Assembly: GCA_020697375.1 (NCBI GenBank) | Contig: JAJFBJ010000048.1 | Span: 1-39,955 of the forward strand | Length of the DNA: 39,955 nucleotides | Reading direction: 5' to 3' | DNA from: Nitrospira sp. | Lineage (GTDB): Bacteria > Nitrospirota > Nitrospiria > Nitrospirales > Nitrospiraceae | In this document: positions 9,336-17,747 of the stretch, piece by piece | Layout of the letters: each line of letters starts with the position of its first letter | Numbering within the stretch: position 1 is the stretch's first letter | Program-made: the position numbers and the translations under genes | The notes under the pieces: generated by a model | Database searches by the model: none | What the model was told of the DNA's origin: nothing | Seen by the model: only the letters and a program-made list of their open reading frames with translations

Positions 9336-10046
9336 TCACAGAGCCAGTCCGGAGAATATTTTAGCGAGGTCGATGACGAGTTCATCTTTGGAGTTGGCCA
9401 GCAACCAATCCCATACGCTGGTGCGCTGGCGGATCATGGCCCGGTCCAGATCAAAAAATAAATCGAACCCTTTGGAGACGATGGGGTTCATGGGATAGCG
9501 CCGGTCGTAAATCATGCCATACGCCGGAATCCCGTACACGGTCTGCCAGTTGCCCAAAATGAAGTGCAGCTCGGTGCCTCTCACGTACAGGCCACCGGAA
9601 GTGATGATGCGCTTGATGGACGTTTGCGGTTGACTCAGATAGTAGGTGATCCGCTCGTTTTCACGGGCCATCCGCAGCGCTTCCACAAGCTGCGGCACCA
9701 GGACGGTAATCTCCGCATCGTGAAACACCGGCAGCCGCCGGGCAACGCCCGACAACCAGGTCTGAATCGACGCCTGATGCTCCTGCACCGTGAGCCCCAT
9801 GAGCAGTCTCCGCACCTGCTCATGGGACAAATTGGCCGGATGGGAAAAGTGCCCCGGGGGCCACTCCGGCAAGACATTGGCATCCAGGTCGAGCCGGACG
9901 AAATTGACGGGATCTTCATAGACCGTGCGTGACGGAACCTGAGGAATGGCGCAGCCGGCGGCAAATAGCGCGAAGGAAAAAGTAGCAAGGAAAAAGATAC
10001 AAGTTTTGGAACGATACGCGACTTCTTTCTTCTGAACAGTCCGCAC
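9336..10046 (-). CDS. Conserved hypothetical lipoprotein
   Basis: A 236-residue protein beginning at GTG 10046; no later in-frame start exists before the signal peptide. Residues 15-32 form a lipoprotein signal ending AAGC, so Cys32 would be lipidated. The mature part is soluble and mixed helix/strand, with no motif I recognise (LPEWPPGHFSHPANLSHEQVR; ITSGGLYVRGTELHFIL; DRRYPMNPIVSKGFDLFFD). It is the last gene of a long minus-strand run, 26 bp after the cyclophilin gene, and converges on the tolC-like gene. Its role is unknown. The coding call is supported by the lipobox, sensible composition and location. Confidence 0.75.
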   Translation of the reverse strand: MRTVQKKEVAYRSKTCIFFLATFSFALFAAGCAIPQVPSRTVYEDPVNFVRLDLDANVLPEWPPGHFSHPANLSHEQVRRLLMGLTVQEHQASIQTWLSGVARRLPVFHDAEITVLVPQLVEALRMARENERITYYLSQPQTSIKRIITSGGLYVRGTELHFILGNWQTVYGIPAYGMIYDRRYPMNPIVSKGFDLFFDLDRAMIRQRTSVWDWLLANSKDELVIDLAKIFSGLAL

Positions 10047-10064
10047 TTTCTACTTTCTACTTTT
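10045..10064 (-). repeat. Heptanucleotide tandem repeat at a start codon
   Basis: Read on the minus strand, AAAGTAG occurs twice followed by AAAGT, ending at the GTG start of the lipoprotein gene. The tract takes the place of a normal Shine-Dalgarno. A similar A/G-rich AAAGTA-type leader precedes the other lipoprotein start at 15273. Confidence 0.6.
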
Positions 10065-10072
10065 GCCCTTCG

Positions 10073-10582
10073 TTATTCCGCAATCGTGACGGTCATTTCC
10101 ACGCGCTCCAACGGGTTATCCCGCCCGTCGCGCTTCACGCCGACGACTTTGTCGACGATGTCCAACCCGCTCTCCACTTCACCAAATACCGTATACTGCC
10201 AATCTAAAAAATTGGAGTCGTTGACGCAGATGAAAAATTGCGATCCTGCGCTGTCCGGATCGTTGGACCGTGCCATGGACAACGTGCCCCGCTTGTGCGG
10301 CTTGCTGTTGAACTCCGCTTTCACCTTGTGGCCTGGCCCTCCCATGCCGTGCGATCCGCGGTCGGGGTTCTTGCTGTTCGGATCGCCGCCCTGAATCATG
10401 AACCCGGGAATCACCCGGTGGAACGTCGTGCCGTTGTAAAATCCCTGCTTCGCCAGATCGAGAAAATTTTTCACATGATTGGGCGCCACATCAGGAAACA
10501 GGCGCAGCACGATCTGGCCCCATGGCTCGTTTTTCGATGTAATGGTGACGGTGGCTCGTGGAGTACTCACTGGTGCAGTCAT
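10073..10582 (-). CDS. Peptidyl-prolyl cis-trans isomerase, cyclophilin type
   Basis: A cyclophilin of 169 residues that catalyses cis-trans isomerisation of Xaa-Pro bonds in protein folding. The conserved core is intact: FHRVIPGFMIQGGD (catalytic Arg and active-site Phe/Met/Gln), GSQFFIC, and the DWQYTVFGEV segment. I chose ATG 10582 because AAAGGA lies 6 bp upstream of it. The in-frame ATG at 10603 overlaps the preceding stop as ATGA and would add 7 residues, but has no ribosome binding site. No signal peptide is present, so it should be cytoplasmic. It is cotranscribed with the BNR-repeat gene upstream. Confidence 0.93.
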   Translation of the reverse strand: MTAPVSTPRATVTITSKNEPWGQIVLRLFPDVAPNHVKNFLDLAKQGFYNGTTFHRVIPGFMIQGGDPNSKNPDRGSHGMGGPGHKVKAEFNSKPHKRGTLSMARSNDPDSAGSQFFICVNDSNFLDWQYTVFGEVESGLDIVDKVVGVKRDGRDNPLERVEMTVTIAE

Positions 10583-10599
10583 CTCATATCCTTTCTTAC

Positions 10600-11676
10600 T
10601 CATTTAAAACGGAAGGGCGCGACGGTCTCCCCTTCCAATCCGCGGCTCACCGCTTGCCAGCTGAGGCCGTCGTCATCGCTCCGAAACACCCCTGAGCTGG
10701 TTCCGGCGTAAAAACCTTCCTTCTCTCCCTCGATCAACACTTGAACCGACAGGTTGGCGAGCCCCTTGTTCAAAGGCATCCATTGCCGGCCCTTGTCGAC
10801 GGTCTTAAACACCCCCCGTCCCGTGGCCACGTAGACCCCGCGATCGTTGGTGATCAGCCCGCGGATTGAATCATTCGGCAAGGCCCGGCTGATCGGTTGC
10901 CAGGTCTTTCCGCCGTCGGCGCTGCGAAAGACGCCTCCGTCAAACGTCCCGGCGTACAATCCCTGTTCCTTATCCACGGCCAGTACACGGATGAAGTTTT
11001 CCACGAGTCCTTCATGGTCGCGCAGGCCTTGCCTGAGGCGGGTCCAGCCGGTCGTACGTTCCTTATAACTATGCACACCCTTGCCGGATGTGCCGGCGTA
11101 GAGTGTGCCGTCGCTGGTCCGCGCCAACGCATGCACAAGGATTTCATCCAAGCCGGTCGTCACGACGTTCCATTGATCACGGGCGCCGTTCAACAGGTAG
11201 ACCCCATCGCCGGTGCCGGCATAGAGCCCCTTCGCATCGACCATCAAGGCCTTGATTTCCAATCGTTTGAGCCCCTTGTTGACCGGTTGCCAGCTCTTTC
11301 CGGCGTCGCGGGAACGGAACACCCCGCCGCGAAAGGTGCCTGCGTATATCGTCCCGTCTTTCGCCCTTGTGAGGCACAGCACGAACGGGTCCGTCAGTCC
11401 CTCGTTGACCGCCGTCCAGGAATCACCACGATCATTGGTTCGAAAAATGCCCATGCCGAACGATCCGGCATAGACCTCACCTCCCGCGCCAGTCGTCAAG
11501 GCCTGAATGCTGGTATTGCCGATATCGGCGGGACCGGCTTGGACTTCACCCGGATGGCCCTGCTCCAGAGCAGGCGGTCCACCGCTTGACAGCTCATTCG
11601 GGGGAGAGGCAGCTTGTGCCGGCCACTGCATGAAACTCAGCGTAAGTACCGCCAACGATAGCAATCGACACAACAT
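10600..11676 (-). CDS. Exported BNR/Ycf48-like repeat protein (beta-propeller)
   Basis: A 358-residue exported protein. ATG 11676 has a GGAG seven bases upstream; an in-frame TTG at 11715 overlapping the tatC stop is less likely. A signal peptide (MLCRLLSLAVLTLSFMQWPAQA) covers residues 1-22. The rest is about seven copies of a roughly 42-residue unit with the pattern 'YAGTxxGVFRSxDxGxSWxxxNxGL', the Asp-box (SxDxGxxW) hallmark of BNR/sortilin-type propellers such as Ycf48. Asp boxes are structural, so no enzymatic role follows. The gene lies 35 bp after tatC and is probably in the same transcript. Its partner is unknown. Confidence 0.88.
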   Translation of the reverse strand: MLCRLLSLAVLTLSFMQWPAQAASPPNELSSGGPPALEQGHPGEVQAGPADIGNTSIQALTTGAGGEVYAGSFGMGIFRTNDRGDSWTAVNEGLTDPFVLCLTRAKDGTIYAGTFRGGVFRSRDAGKSWQPVNKGLKRLEIKALMVDAKGLYAGTGDGVYLLNGARDQWNVVTTGLDEILVHALARTSDGTLYAGTSGKGVHSYKERTTGWTRLRQGLRDHEGLVENFIRVLAVDKEQGLYAGTFDGGVFRSADGGKTWQPISRALPNDSIRGLITNDRGVYVATGRGVFKTVDKGRQWMPLNKGLANLSVQVLIEGEKEGFYAGTSSGVFRSDDDGLSWQAVSRGLEGETVAPFRFK

Positions 11677-11711
11677 GGCAACTCCGTCCTTCAAAAAAAT
11701 ATAGGCCGGGG

Positions 11712-12482
11712 TCAACGGACTCGATGACCGGCGGTCCCCATCGGTATATCAGGATCGACGGGCAGATTCACACCTGAAGTCGGCCCTCCGGCCCGTCCGA
11801 ACAGTTTCGCACCCAGGATGCCGATCTCGTACAACACCATCAGGGGAACCGCCATCAGCAGCATGGTAAACAACGTGGCATCCGGCGTCACGATGGCCGA
11901 GATGATCAATGCCGCCATGATGGCATGTTTGCGATAGTGGGCGAGCGTCGCCGCCGAAACGATCCCGGCTCGCGAGAGCAGCGTCAGGACCAGCGGCAAC
12001 TCGAACGCGCAGCCGAAAATCAATAGGAATTTCACGTTGAAGTCGATATAGGTTCCAACCCCCAAGGCCGGGGTGATGTCACGGTCCATACCGAAACTCA
12101 CGAAAAAATCGATGACGAGCGGCAGAATGACCAGATTACAAAAGACCAGCCCCAGCCCAAACAGCAAGGCGGCCAGGAAAAACAAGGGGATCGCCCAGCG
12201 CTGCTCTTTGGGCAGCAACGCCGGGGCGGCGAACTTCCAACAGTGATAAAAAATCATCGGCAGGCTCAATATCAGCCCTGCCAGGAAGGAAACTTTAATA
12301 GAGGCGAACAGGGCCTCCGTCGGCCCATAGAACACCAGCTGATTGGGAAACGGGCGATTGAGCCAGGCGACCATCTCCGATGAATAGGCGAATGCCGCCG
12401 CAAACGCGACCCCCAACGTCACGGCGATGATCAATAGCCGCTTCTTGAGGGTCTGAATATGGGCGGCCAATGGTGCGAGCAT
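11712..12482 (-). CDS. tatC: Sec-independent protein translocase TatC
   Basis: A 256-residue polytopic membrane protein that forms, with TatA/B, the receptor for twin-arginine signal peptides. It has the six hydrophobic spans of TatC: near 20-35 (LLIIAVTLGVAFAAAFAYS), 68-90, 105-130, 150-170, 190-205 and 208-225. The family signatures are present in the N-terminal region (HIQTLKKRLL) and in the 'PLVLTLLSRAGIVSAATLAHYRKHAI' region. GGTGAGG at 12488-12494 supports ATG 12482 over the upstream GTG. No tatA or tatB lies in this window. A 168-bp inverted-repeat element ends exactly at this ribosome binding site. Confidence 0.95.
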   Translation of the reverse strand: MLAPLAAHIQTLKKRLLIIAVTLGVAFAAAFAYSSEMVAWLNRPFPNQLVFYGPTEALFASIKVSFLAGLILSLPMIFYHCWKFAAPALLPKEQRWAIPLFFLAALLFGLGLVFCNLVILPLVIDFFVSFGMDRDITPALGVGTYIDFNVKFLLIFGCAFELPLVLTLLSRAGIVSAATLAHYRKHAIMAALIISAIVTPDATLFTMLLMAVPLMVLYEIGILGAKLFGRAGGPTSGVNLPVDPDIPMGTAGHRVR

Positions 12483-12493
12483 CGTGTACCTCA

Positions 12494-12661
12494 CCAGGAT
12501 GCTGAAAAAAGTCCTCCAGCGGCGTAATCCCGTTCAGGCCCTTACCGCACCCCTATGGGAACAAAGCCTGTCTCGGCCGGCACGGGATGGGCGGGTAAGA
12601 GGATGACGACTCGGCCTTCACTTGCCGCGGCCTTGCTGGACGGCCTTTTTGAGCCTCCTGG
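12494..12661. mobile_element. Possible MITE/REP-like element with terminal inverted repeats
   Basis: The 27 bp at 12494-12520 (starting CCAGGATGCTGAAAAAAG) match the reverse complement of 12635-12661 (CCAGGAGGCTCAAAAAGG) at about 22 of 27 positions. This gives a 168-bp unit with imperfect terminal inverted repeats and no gene inside. Shorter inner complementarity is also visible (CTTACC near 12540 with GGTAAG near 12594). The left end touches the tatC ribosome binding site, so the unit supplies most of the tatC leader. It could be a small non-autonomous transposable element or REP-type sequence, or a pair of opposed terminator-like structures given the T-runs. I see no target-site duplication by eye. 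Confidence 0.45.
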
Positions 12662-12789
12662 GGAAAATCGATCCTTGGTTTTAAGATGTCAGATAGGTCG
12701 CTTTCACGACTCCGCGTCCCTTTCGATGGCGGGTCGATCGCCCGAAGTATCGGCGCCGCTGAACCGGTTCGAGGGACTATCGACTGCCG

Positions 12790-13005
12790 CTATCGAAACG
12801 ATCGGATGAGTTCTGCCATTTTGTCTTTCGTAGCCAGTTTCTCTTTTTGCAATTGTTTTTTCAGCACTTCTTCCGCCGGCGTCAGGACATGCCGTCGCTG
12901 CAAGTCCGCCAATTCCGCATCCAGGCGATGGTGAGATTCCTCAAGGGCTCGAAATTCCGTGTTGGATTGCCGTAACCGCTCAGTGATCGCAGTCTCCGTC
13001 TGCAT
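12790..13005 (-). CDS. DUF465 (YdcH-like) small coiled-coil protein
   Basis: A 71-residue, highly charged, all-helical protein with heptad-like spacing. The core FRALEESHHRLDAELADLQRR, then 'LTPAEEVLKKQLQKEKLATKDKM', matches the DUF465/YdcH family in both sequence and length. The ATG at 13005 has AGGAGG just upstream. It sits between rimI and tatC on the same strand. Members are probably small cytoplasmic proteins; the biochemical role is not established. Confidence 0.85.
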   Translation of the reverse strand: MQTETAITERLRQSNTEFRALEESHHRLDAELADLQRRHVLTPAEEVLKKQLQKEKLATKDKMAELIRSFR

Positions 13006-13082
13006 ATCGCACCTCCTGGTTGACTACACATTTCCAAGGATGACCGTCCCTTATCACCCGGCCGGAAAACTTGACGCAACGG

Positions 13083-13586
13083 CTACCCGCACAATGGCGT
13101 CAATGTGAGCGGCGCCATTTCCATCAGCACTGCATCTTCCGCAGGGTTGGCATAGTAGCCGGTTCGCATGGCAGTTTGGCGAAATCCCAACCGGTGATAG
13201 AGAGCCTGGGCCTCCTGATTCGAAACCCGCACTTCCAGCATAGCTCGATTCGCACCTCGCTCCAACCCGGTTTGCAACGCCGTGCAAACCAGCCGCCTCG
13301 CGATACCCTGCCGGCGAAAGGGAGCGAGGACGGCCAGATTCATCAATCGCAACTCCTCGAAGACGACCCAAAAACAGAAATAGCCGGCAATCACAAAGTC
13401 CCCCGACGGAGGATCGGGACACTTCGCGACCAGAAAATGTGCAAATTGATTGCCGGAGAGTTCCGCTGCCAACATTTTGCGCGTCCAAGGTTCAGAGAAG
13501 CAAGCCTGTTCGATGCTCCACACCTCGTCCAGCACATCCGCATTGGCCGGTTCAATAATCATACTGTCAGGATACATCGCTGTCAC
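13083..13586 (-). CDS. rimI: Ribosomal protein S18-alanine N-acetyltransferase (GNAT family)
   Basis: A 167-residue GNAT acetyltransferase placed directly after tsaB, the arrangement common for rimI, which acetylates the N-terminal Ala of ribosomal protein S18. The acetyl-CoA pyrophosphate loop is seen in VLAPFRRQGIARRLV (R/Q-x-x-G-x-A). The C-terminal 'EVRVSNQEAQALYHRLGF' followed by 'R..YY' is the RimI pattern. The start is GTG 13586 with AGGA six bases upstream; ATG 13577 is an in-frame alternative. Specificity is inferred from motif and neighbour. Confidence 0.88.
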   Translation of the reverse strand: MTAMYPDSMIIEPANADVLDEVWSIEQACFSEPWTRKMLAAELSGNQFAHFLVAKCPDPPSGDFVIAGYFCFWVVFEELRLMNLAVLAPFRRQGIARRLVCTALQTGLERGANRAMLEVRVSNQEAQALYHRLGFRQTAMRTGYYANPAEDAVLMEMAPLTLTPLCG

Positions 13587-13621
13587 GCATTGTCCTGCCG
13601 TCGGCCTGCATGGCGGCCATC

Positions 13622-14446
13622 CTACTTGGGTGCGAGCGGGTCGGCGCCTGCTCGACGACTCCGCCGCCGGCCTGGCGCCATCTTACTCGCAACCCGTTGT
13701 CGCCGCCGTTCGAGAGCCGACAGGCCCTGTCGTTCGTCGAACTTTACTTCCGCCTCGGTCCGTTGCACATACCGAGGAGCCACCAGTTGCCCCGCGACCA
13801 GGCCCCCGTCAAAATACCTCCGCGCCGCTAGCGCCACGCTCACCGCAGAAACACGTTGTCGCTCCGGCGCAATCTCCTCCACTCGCACTCCCGTCGAAGC
13901 AATGACCTGCCGGATCTCCTGCTCATAGGCCTGCCAGCCGTCCCCGAGCAACGTACAGGATTCTGTCCCTTGCAGAGCCTGAACGACCGATGATGGAGAC
14001 CCCACCTGTTCGGCGATACGGGTGTGGAGGATAGAATCGGGCAGCCACTCATAGGCGGCCCAATACACTTCATTTCGCCGGCTCTTGAGCACCGGCAACA
14101 GCAGGCCTTGGGCTCCTCGCAGGTTCCACGCCATGGCTTCCAACGTCGGCACCAAGGCCAGGGGCGTGCCTAGGACCGACCGAAACCCCAACATGGTTGC
14201 AAGCCCCACGCGCAAACCGGTAAACGATCCCGGCCCGATCGATAGGGCCAACCCCTTCAAGTCACGCAGGGTAAGGCCTGCCTCCTTCATCACTCGATCG
14301 ATTGCGCGCATGAGAGAGCGCGCATGCGAACCTTCGGCATTCTGCTCGGCGAGCGCCAACACCCGTTCGTCTCGCAACAGGGCCACGCTTTGCCAGGCTG
14401 TCGCCGTATCGATCGCGAGAACATGCCTGGCCGACGCCTGGTTCAT
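13622..14446 (-). CDS. tsaB: tRNA threonylcarbamoyladenosine biosynthesis protein TsaB
   Basis: A 274-residue ASKHA-fold protein, the TsaB subunit that works with TsaD and TsaE to make N6-threonylcarbamoyladenosine at tRNA position 37. Diagnostic segments are the N-terminal VLAIDTATAWQSVALL, the 'EGSHARSLMRAIDRVM' helix and LSIGPGSFTGLRVGLA (about residues 69-84). The C-terminus is longer than usual and ends in a very basic stretch (ERRRQRVASKMAPGRRRSRR) that may be disordered. Its ATG overlaps the stop of the upstream lipoprotein gene as ATGA, so translation is coupled; rimI follows 35 bp downstream. Confidence 0.93.
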   Translation of the reverse strand: MNQASARHVLAIDTATAWQSVALLRDERVLALAEQNAEGSHARSLMRAIDRVMKEAGLTLRDLKGLALSIGPGSFTGLRVGLATMLGFRSVLGTPLALVPTLEAMAWNLRGAQGLLLPVLKSRRNEVYWAAYEWLPDSILHTRIAEQVGSPSSVVQALQGTESCTLLGDGWQAYEQEIRQVIASTGVRVEEIAPERQRVSAVSVALAARRYFDGGLVAGQLVAPRYVQRTEAEVKFDERQGLSALERRRQRVASKMAPGRRRSRRAGADPLAPK

Positions 14447-15273
14447 ACCCGCCCGAGTTCGCCCGGCTTGATCGCTTCATTTGGAATCAATTCGTGAAAT
14501 GTCAGCTGCAGGCTGCCTGACCCTTGCCCGTCGGTCATGCGGATGGCAAAGGGTCGCATAATCCGCCTCCCGGTTGAAGGCTCTTGAATGTTCAGCGCCG
14601 GATTACTCTCGGAAGGACCGACCGCTCGATAGTCGTCGAACTGCATCGTCGCCTCGATTTTTCCCTCAGAAGAGAGCCGCTCTTCCTGCACGACCAGCAA
14701 ATTCCGCCGGTCAAACCAGATTCGTCTTGTCACCATCGGCGCGATCCCATTTTCCTCCGCACGGGCGATCACATCAAGCCGATAGCGGTCGCCCTCTTCA
14801 GTTAATTGCACCTGGTCTTCCGGCCCTACGGCTTCTGTCCCAATGATCCCGCCCATCGCCCAGACACTCAACCGGAAGGGACGCGTGAGCTGCCCGAGGC
14901 GATTCGCCTCTGACGGCCGGCCGATGACCTCACGCCCCATGGTCGGCAGCCGGAGCTTGAACCGGTCCTCGACCTGCACGAATTCGAACAACTCGCTCCC
15001 GACCGCCGTGAAGCCGCGTAACCGAATGGCATCTGGACGTTGATAAAACACGGTGCCCTGTACTCGTTGACCGATCGGCAGGATACCGCCGGTGATTTTC
15101 GCGCTGAAGAGCCCCTTGATCGTCCTGACCTCTCCGGCCTGCTCTTGCAGAAGAGCCGTCAATTGTTCCGCCGTCGCCTGCATGAGCGGCCCCGCTTCGC
15201 GCGTAGTGAAGAGCCCGCAGCCGGCGAAGCTCAAAGTAAAAAGCAACAAGGCAAAAGTAAGGTAGCTTCTCAT
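14443..15273 (-). CDS. Outer-membrane lipoprotein with LolA/LolB-like fold (DUF4292-like)
   Basis: A 276-residue protein with a lipoprotein signal (LTFALLLFTLSFAGC; Cys19 lipidated). The mature part has the strand-rich pattern of LolA/LolB-like or DUF4292 lipid-binding half-barrels: IKGLFSAKI, GTVFYQRPDAIRLRGFTAVGSELFEFVQVEDRFKLRLP, then RRIWFDRRNLLVVQEERLSSEGKIEATMQFDDYR. By analogy it may carry or insert lipoproteins, but identity with LolB is not shown. It lies between radA and tsaB in the minus-strand run and its stop overlaps the tsaB start. Confidence 0.82.
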   Translation of the reverse strand: MRSYLTFALLLFTLSFAGCGLFTTREAGPLMQATAEQLTALLQEQAGEVRTIKGLFSAKITGGILPIGQRVQGTVFYQRPDAIRLRGFTAVGSELFEFVQVEDRFKLRLPTMGREVIGRPSEANRLGQLTRPFRLSVWAMGGIIGTEAVGPEDQVQLTEEGDRYRLDVIARAEENGIAPMVTRRIWFDRRNLLVVQEERLSSEGKIEATMQFDDYRAVGPSESNPALNIQEPSTGRRIMRPFAIRMTDGQGSGSLQLTFHELIPNEAIKPGELGRV

Positions 15274-15299
15274 TTTTACTTTTCCCTTCTTACTTTGTT

Positions 15300-16655
15300 T
15301 TAAGCCAGCACCACATCCAGCGCGTCCCCGACTTCATGGATTCCGATCAATTCGATGCCTTCTATCGGTTCCAGCTTCGCCACGTTCCGCTCGGGCAGCA
15401 GGCATCGCTTGAACCCCATCTTCGCCGCTTCGCGAATCCGCAATTCGGCCTGGCTGATCGCCCGAACCTCTCCACCCAGGCCGACCTCTCCCATCACGAG
15501 GGTCGTGAAGTCGATCGCGCTTTCGCGCAGACTCGACGTGACCGCCGCCACGATGCCCAGATCGATGGCAGGCTCGTCGATATGGATGCCGCCGACCACA
15601 TTCACGTAGACATCCTGTCCCGAGAGATGCATGCCCAACCGTTTTTCCATCACAGCCAACAGCAGAGATAACCGGTTCGGCTCCACGCCATTGGCCATGC
15701 GTTTGGGCATTGCATAGTTGGTCCCGGATACCAGCGCTTGCAGCTCGACGAGAATCGGCCGGGTGCCTTCCAGGCTGGACACCACCACGGAGCCGGTACT
15801 GCGTAGCGGCCGCTCGGCCAGGAACAATTCAGACGGATTGCTGACTTCCGCGAGCCCGCCCTCCTTCATTTCGAAAACTCCGATTTCATTCGTCGAGCCG
15901 AACCGATTTTTCACCGCCCGCAAAATGCGATAGCTGTGGCTCTTGTCGCCTTCGAAATACAACACCGTATCGACGATATGCTCCAGCAGACGCGGACCGG
16001 CGATGGCGCCTTCCTTAGTGACGTGCCCGATGATGAATACGGGAACGTTGCTGCGCTTGGCGAACCACATCAACTGACCGGCCACTTCCTGCACTTGGCT
16101 GATACTGCCTGGCGCCGAGGTCAGCTGCTCGGTATAGACGGTCTGGATCGAATCGACCACCACGGCCGCGGGCTGCACCTCCTGGATGGATTTCAAGATT
16201 TGCTCGAGCGACGTTTCCCCGAGAATCAGCAGGTGTTTGCCATTGATCCCCAGACGCTCGCCCCGCATCTTGATCTGCCGCGGAGATTCCTCGCCCGACA
16301 CATACAGCACGTGCTCGCCGGCCGCCGCCAGAAGAGGCAATGCTTGCAGCAACAGCGTGGTCTTGCCGATGCCGGGGTCGCCGCCGATCAATATCACCGA
16401 ACCTGGCACCACCCCGCCCCCCAACACGCGGTCGAACTCTCCCATCCCGGAGCTGCGTCTGGGTTCTCCCACGATTTCGATGTCGGACATCGGCGTCGCC
16501 GCAGCCGCCTTCATCATCGCTTGGCGGCCTTTCGGGGCAGCCGGTTGACGTTCTTCCTTGAACGTATTCCAGCCTCCGCAGTCCGGGCAACGTCCGAGCC
16601 ATCGCGGCGCTTGATGCCCGCATGTTTGGCAATGGAATGTGGTCTTGGCCTTCAT
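15300..16655 (-). CDS. radA: DNA repair protein RadA (Sms)
   Basis: A 451-residue RadA, the RecA-like branch-migration ATPase acting in recombinational repair. The N-terminal zinc finger is complete (C9, C12, C23, C26: CQTC...CPDC). Walker A is GGDPGIGKTT (92-101). The RadA-specific KNRFG motif is present at about residue 250, and the C-terminal Lon-protease-like domain (HLSGQDVYVNVVGG, VMGEVGLGGEVR) completes the full family length. The ATG has GAGG a few bases upstream. It is the first gene of the minus-strand run that continues through tsaB, rimI and tatC, and is divergent from the gene at 16716. Confidence 0.97.
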   Translation of the reverse strand: MKAKTTFHCQTCGHQAPRWLGRCPDCGGWNTFKEERQPAAPKGRQAMMKAAAATPMSDIEIVGEPRRSSGMGEFDRVLGGGVVPGSVILIGGDPGIGKTTLLLQALPLLAAAGEHVLYVSGEESPRQIKMRGERLGINGKHLLILGETSLEQILKSIQEVQPAAVVVDSIQTVYTEQLTSAPGSISQVQEVAGQLMWFAKRSNVPVFIIGHVTKEGAIAGPRLLEHIVDTVLYFEGDKSHSYRILRAVKNRFGSTNEIGVFEMKEGGLAEVSNPSELFLAERPLRSTGSVVVSSLEGTRPILVELQALVSGTNYAMPKRMANGVEPNRLSLLLAVMEKRLGMHLSGQDVYVNVVGGIHIDEPAIDLGIVAAVTSSLRESAIDFTTLVMGEVGLGGEVRAISQAELRIREAAKMGFKRCLLPERNVAKLEPIEGIELIGIHEVGDALDVVLA

Positions 16656-16715
16656 TCGCCCTCACTTCGCATCATGGGTCCATATCCAAGGCATCGTAAA
16701 GGAAAGGAGAGGTCG

Positions 16716-17180
16716 ATGAATGAAGATGTGGTTCCTGCCACCACCGAGCGAGTGGCCAGGCATACGGACGAAGAGATCAATGAACGGATCAGCCGACAGA
16801 CCGAGGCGAATATCGCCTACTTCACTCAAGGCGACAGCCGGCTTATTCCTCGACGCCTTCGGGAGTTGGATCAGGAATGGGATATCGAACGGGTACTGGA
16901 AGCCAATGCCGCAACGGTCGCCTTGACCGGCTTGCTCCTTGGAAAACTCATCAACCGAGGCTGGTTCCTTCTTCCTGCTGCGGTAGCAGGCTTTCTGCTC
17001 CAGCATGCCGTTCAAGGCTGGTGTCCGCCCGTCCCGCTCTTTCGCCGATTGGGTATACGGACACAGACGGAAATCGAGGAGGAGCGGTATGCCCTGAAAG
17101 CCTTGCGCGGGGATTTTAAAAACATCAAAGGCCAGGGCCTCGGCATGGCTCAGGAAGCGTTGAAAGCCGTGCGGGCTTAA
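16716..17180 (+). CDS. DUF2892 (YgaP-type transmembrane) protein
   Basis: A 154-residue protein. The start at ATG 16716 is fixed by a strong GGAGAGG; the frame stays open far upstream only because it runs antisense to radA. Residues 1-65 are charged and helical. Residues about 68-100 hold two hydrophobic segments (AATVALTGLLLGKLI and WFLLPAAVAGFLLQHAV), followed by GWCPPVPLFRRLGIRT. A 'GWCP' followed by a short basic helix is the mark of DUF2892/YgaP transmembrane domains. The C-terminus is again charged. It is probably an inner-membrane protein of unknown role; no rhodanese domain is attached. Confidence 0.8.
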   Translation: MNEDVVPATTERVARHTDEEINERISRQTEANIAYFTQGDSRLIPRRLRELDQEWDIERVLEANAATVALTGLLLGKLINRGWFLLPAAVAGFLLQHAVQGWCPPVPLFRRLGIRTQTEIEEERYALKALRGDFKNIKGQGLGMAQEALKAVRA

Positions 17181-17417
17181 ACGGCCCGCGGAGCGGAACA
17201 GTCGCATGGAGATCAGGAGTGAATGGGTCCGATAAGTGGCAGAGCGCAATGGCAGCGGCCGACGCGCCCTTCTTGAGCTCGATCAGCACACTCTCATGCT
17301 AGCGCATTCTTCCCCCCATCAAATTCAGCATCGTCATCCCCTGCTATAGCGCCGCAATGACTCTCCACGCAATTAAAGGCGCTTATCGACCAGCAGTGCC
17401 AACATCCCTGGTAAATT

Positions 17418-17669
17418 GTGATCGTCGATAACTCATGGATCGTGAGGCGGCCGTGGGCCGGATTGACAGCAGGAAACTCAACCCTGACTCAACAGCTGGA
17501 ATTGTGGCGCTGGAGAGCCTATTTGGGAATGTGGCTTACGGTGATGACAGGACTTCTCAGCCTGCTTGCTACCCGGGAAACCTGCGTTCTGCTCGCTTGG
17601 AGAATCGGGCGTTTGGTAGGACGTTTTCGTGGCGCCAAATTCTGTCGATGTGCCCCTCTAGGAGGATGA
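17418..17669 (+). pseudogene. Possible remnant of a membrane-protein gene (C-terminal fragment)
   Basis: This 83-codon frame opens at GTG 17418 just after an in-frame stop at 17412 and lacks a ribosome binding site. The encoded chain nevertheless looks protein-like in its middle: a Trp/Arg-rich amphipathic stretch (QQLELWRWRAYLGMWLTVM), a hydrophobic turn (GLLSLLATRETCVLLAWRIG) and a basic end (RLVGRFRGAKFCRC). That pattern resembles the C-terminal tail of some membrane-associated glycosyltransferases. I read it as a decayed gene end, but it may be chance. Confidence 0.25.
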
Positions 17670-17747
17670 AGTCGGACCAGGGCTCTACGCAACAACAGAG
17701 ACAAATAAGCCGGCCTGATTGTGATAGAAACCACGAGATGTCGCGCG

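Noticed and set aside
9331..9343. GGCTC-aca-GAGCC hairpin between the convergent tolC-like and lipoprotein genes
   Set aside because: The 3-nt loop, 5-bp stem and lack of a T-tract make a terminator call unsafe.
15936..16715. Long open frame on the + strand running into the DUF2892 gene
   Set aside because: This part is antisense to radA, whose motifs are unmistakable; the real gene begins at ATG 16716 with a strong ribosome binding site.
17171..17189. GCGGGC/GCCCGC hairpin at the DUF2892 stop as a terminator
   Set aside because: The stem is only 6 bp, overlaps the stop codon and is not followed by a T-run.
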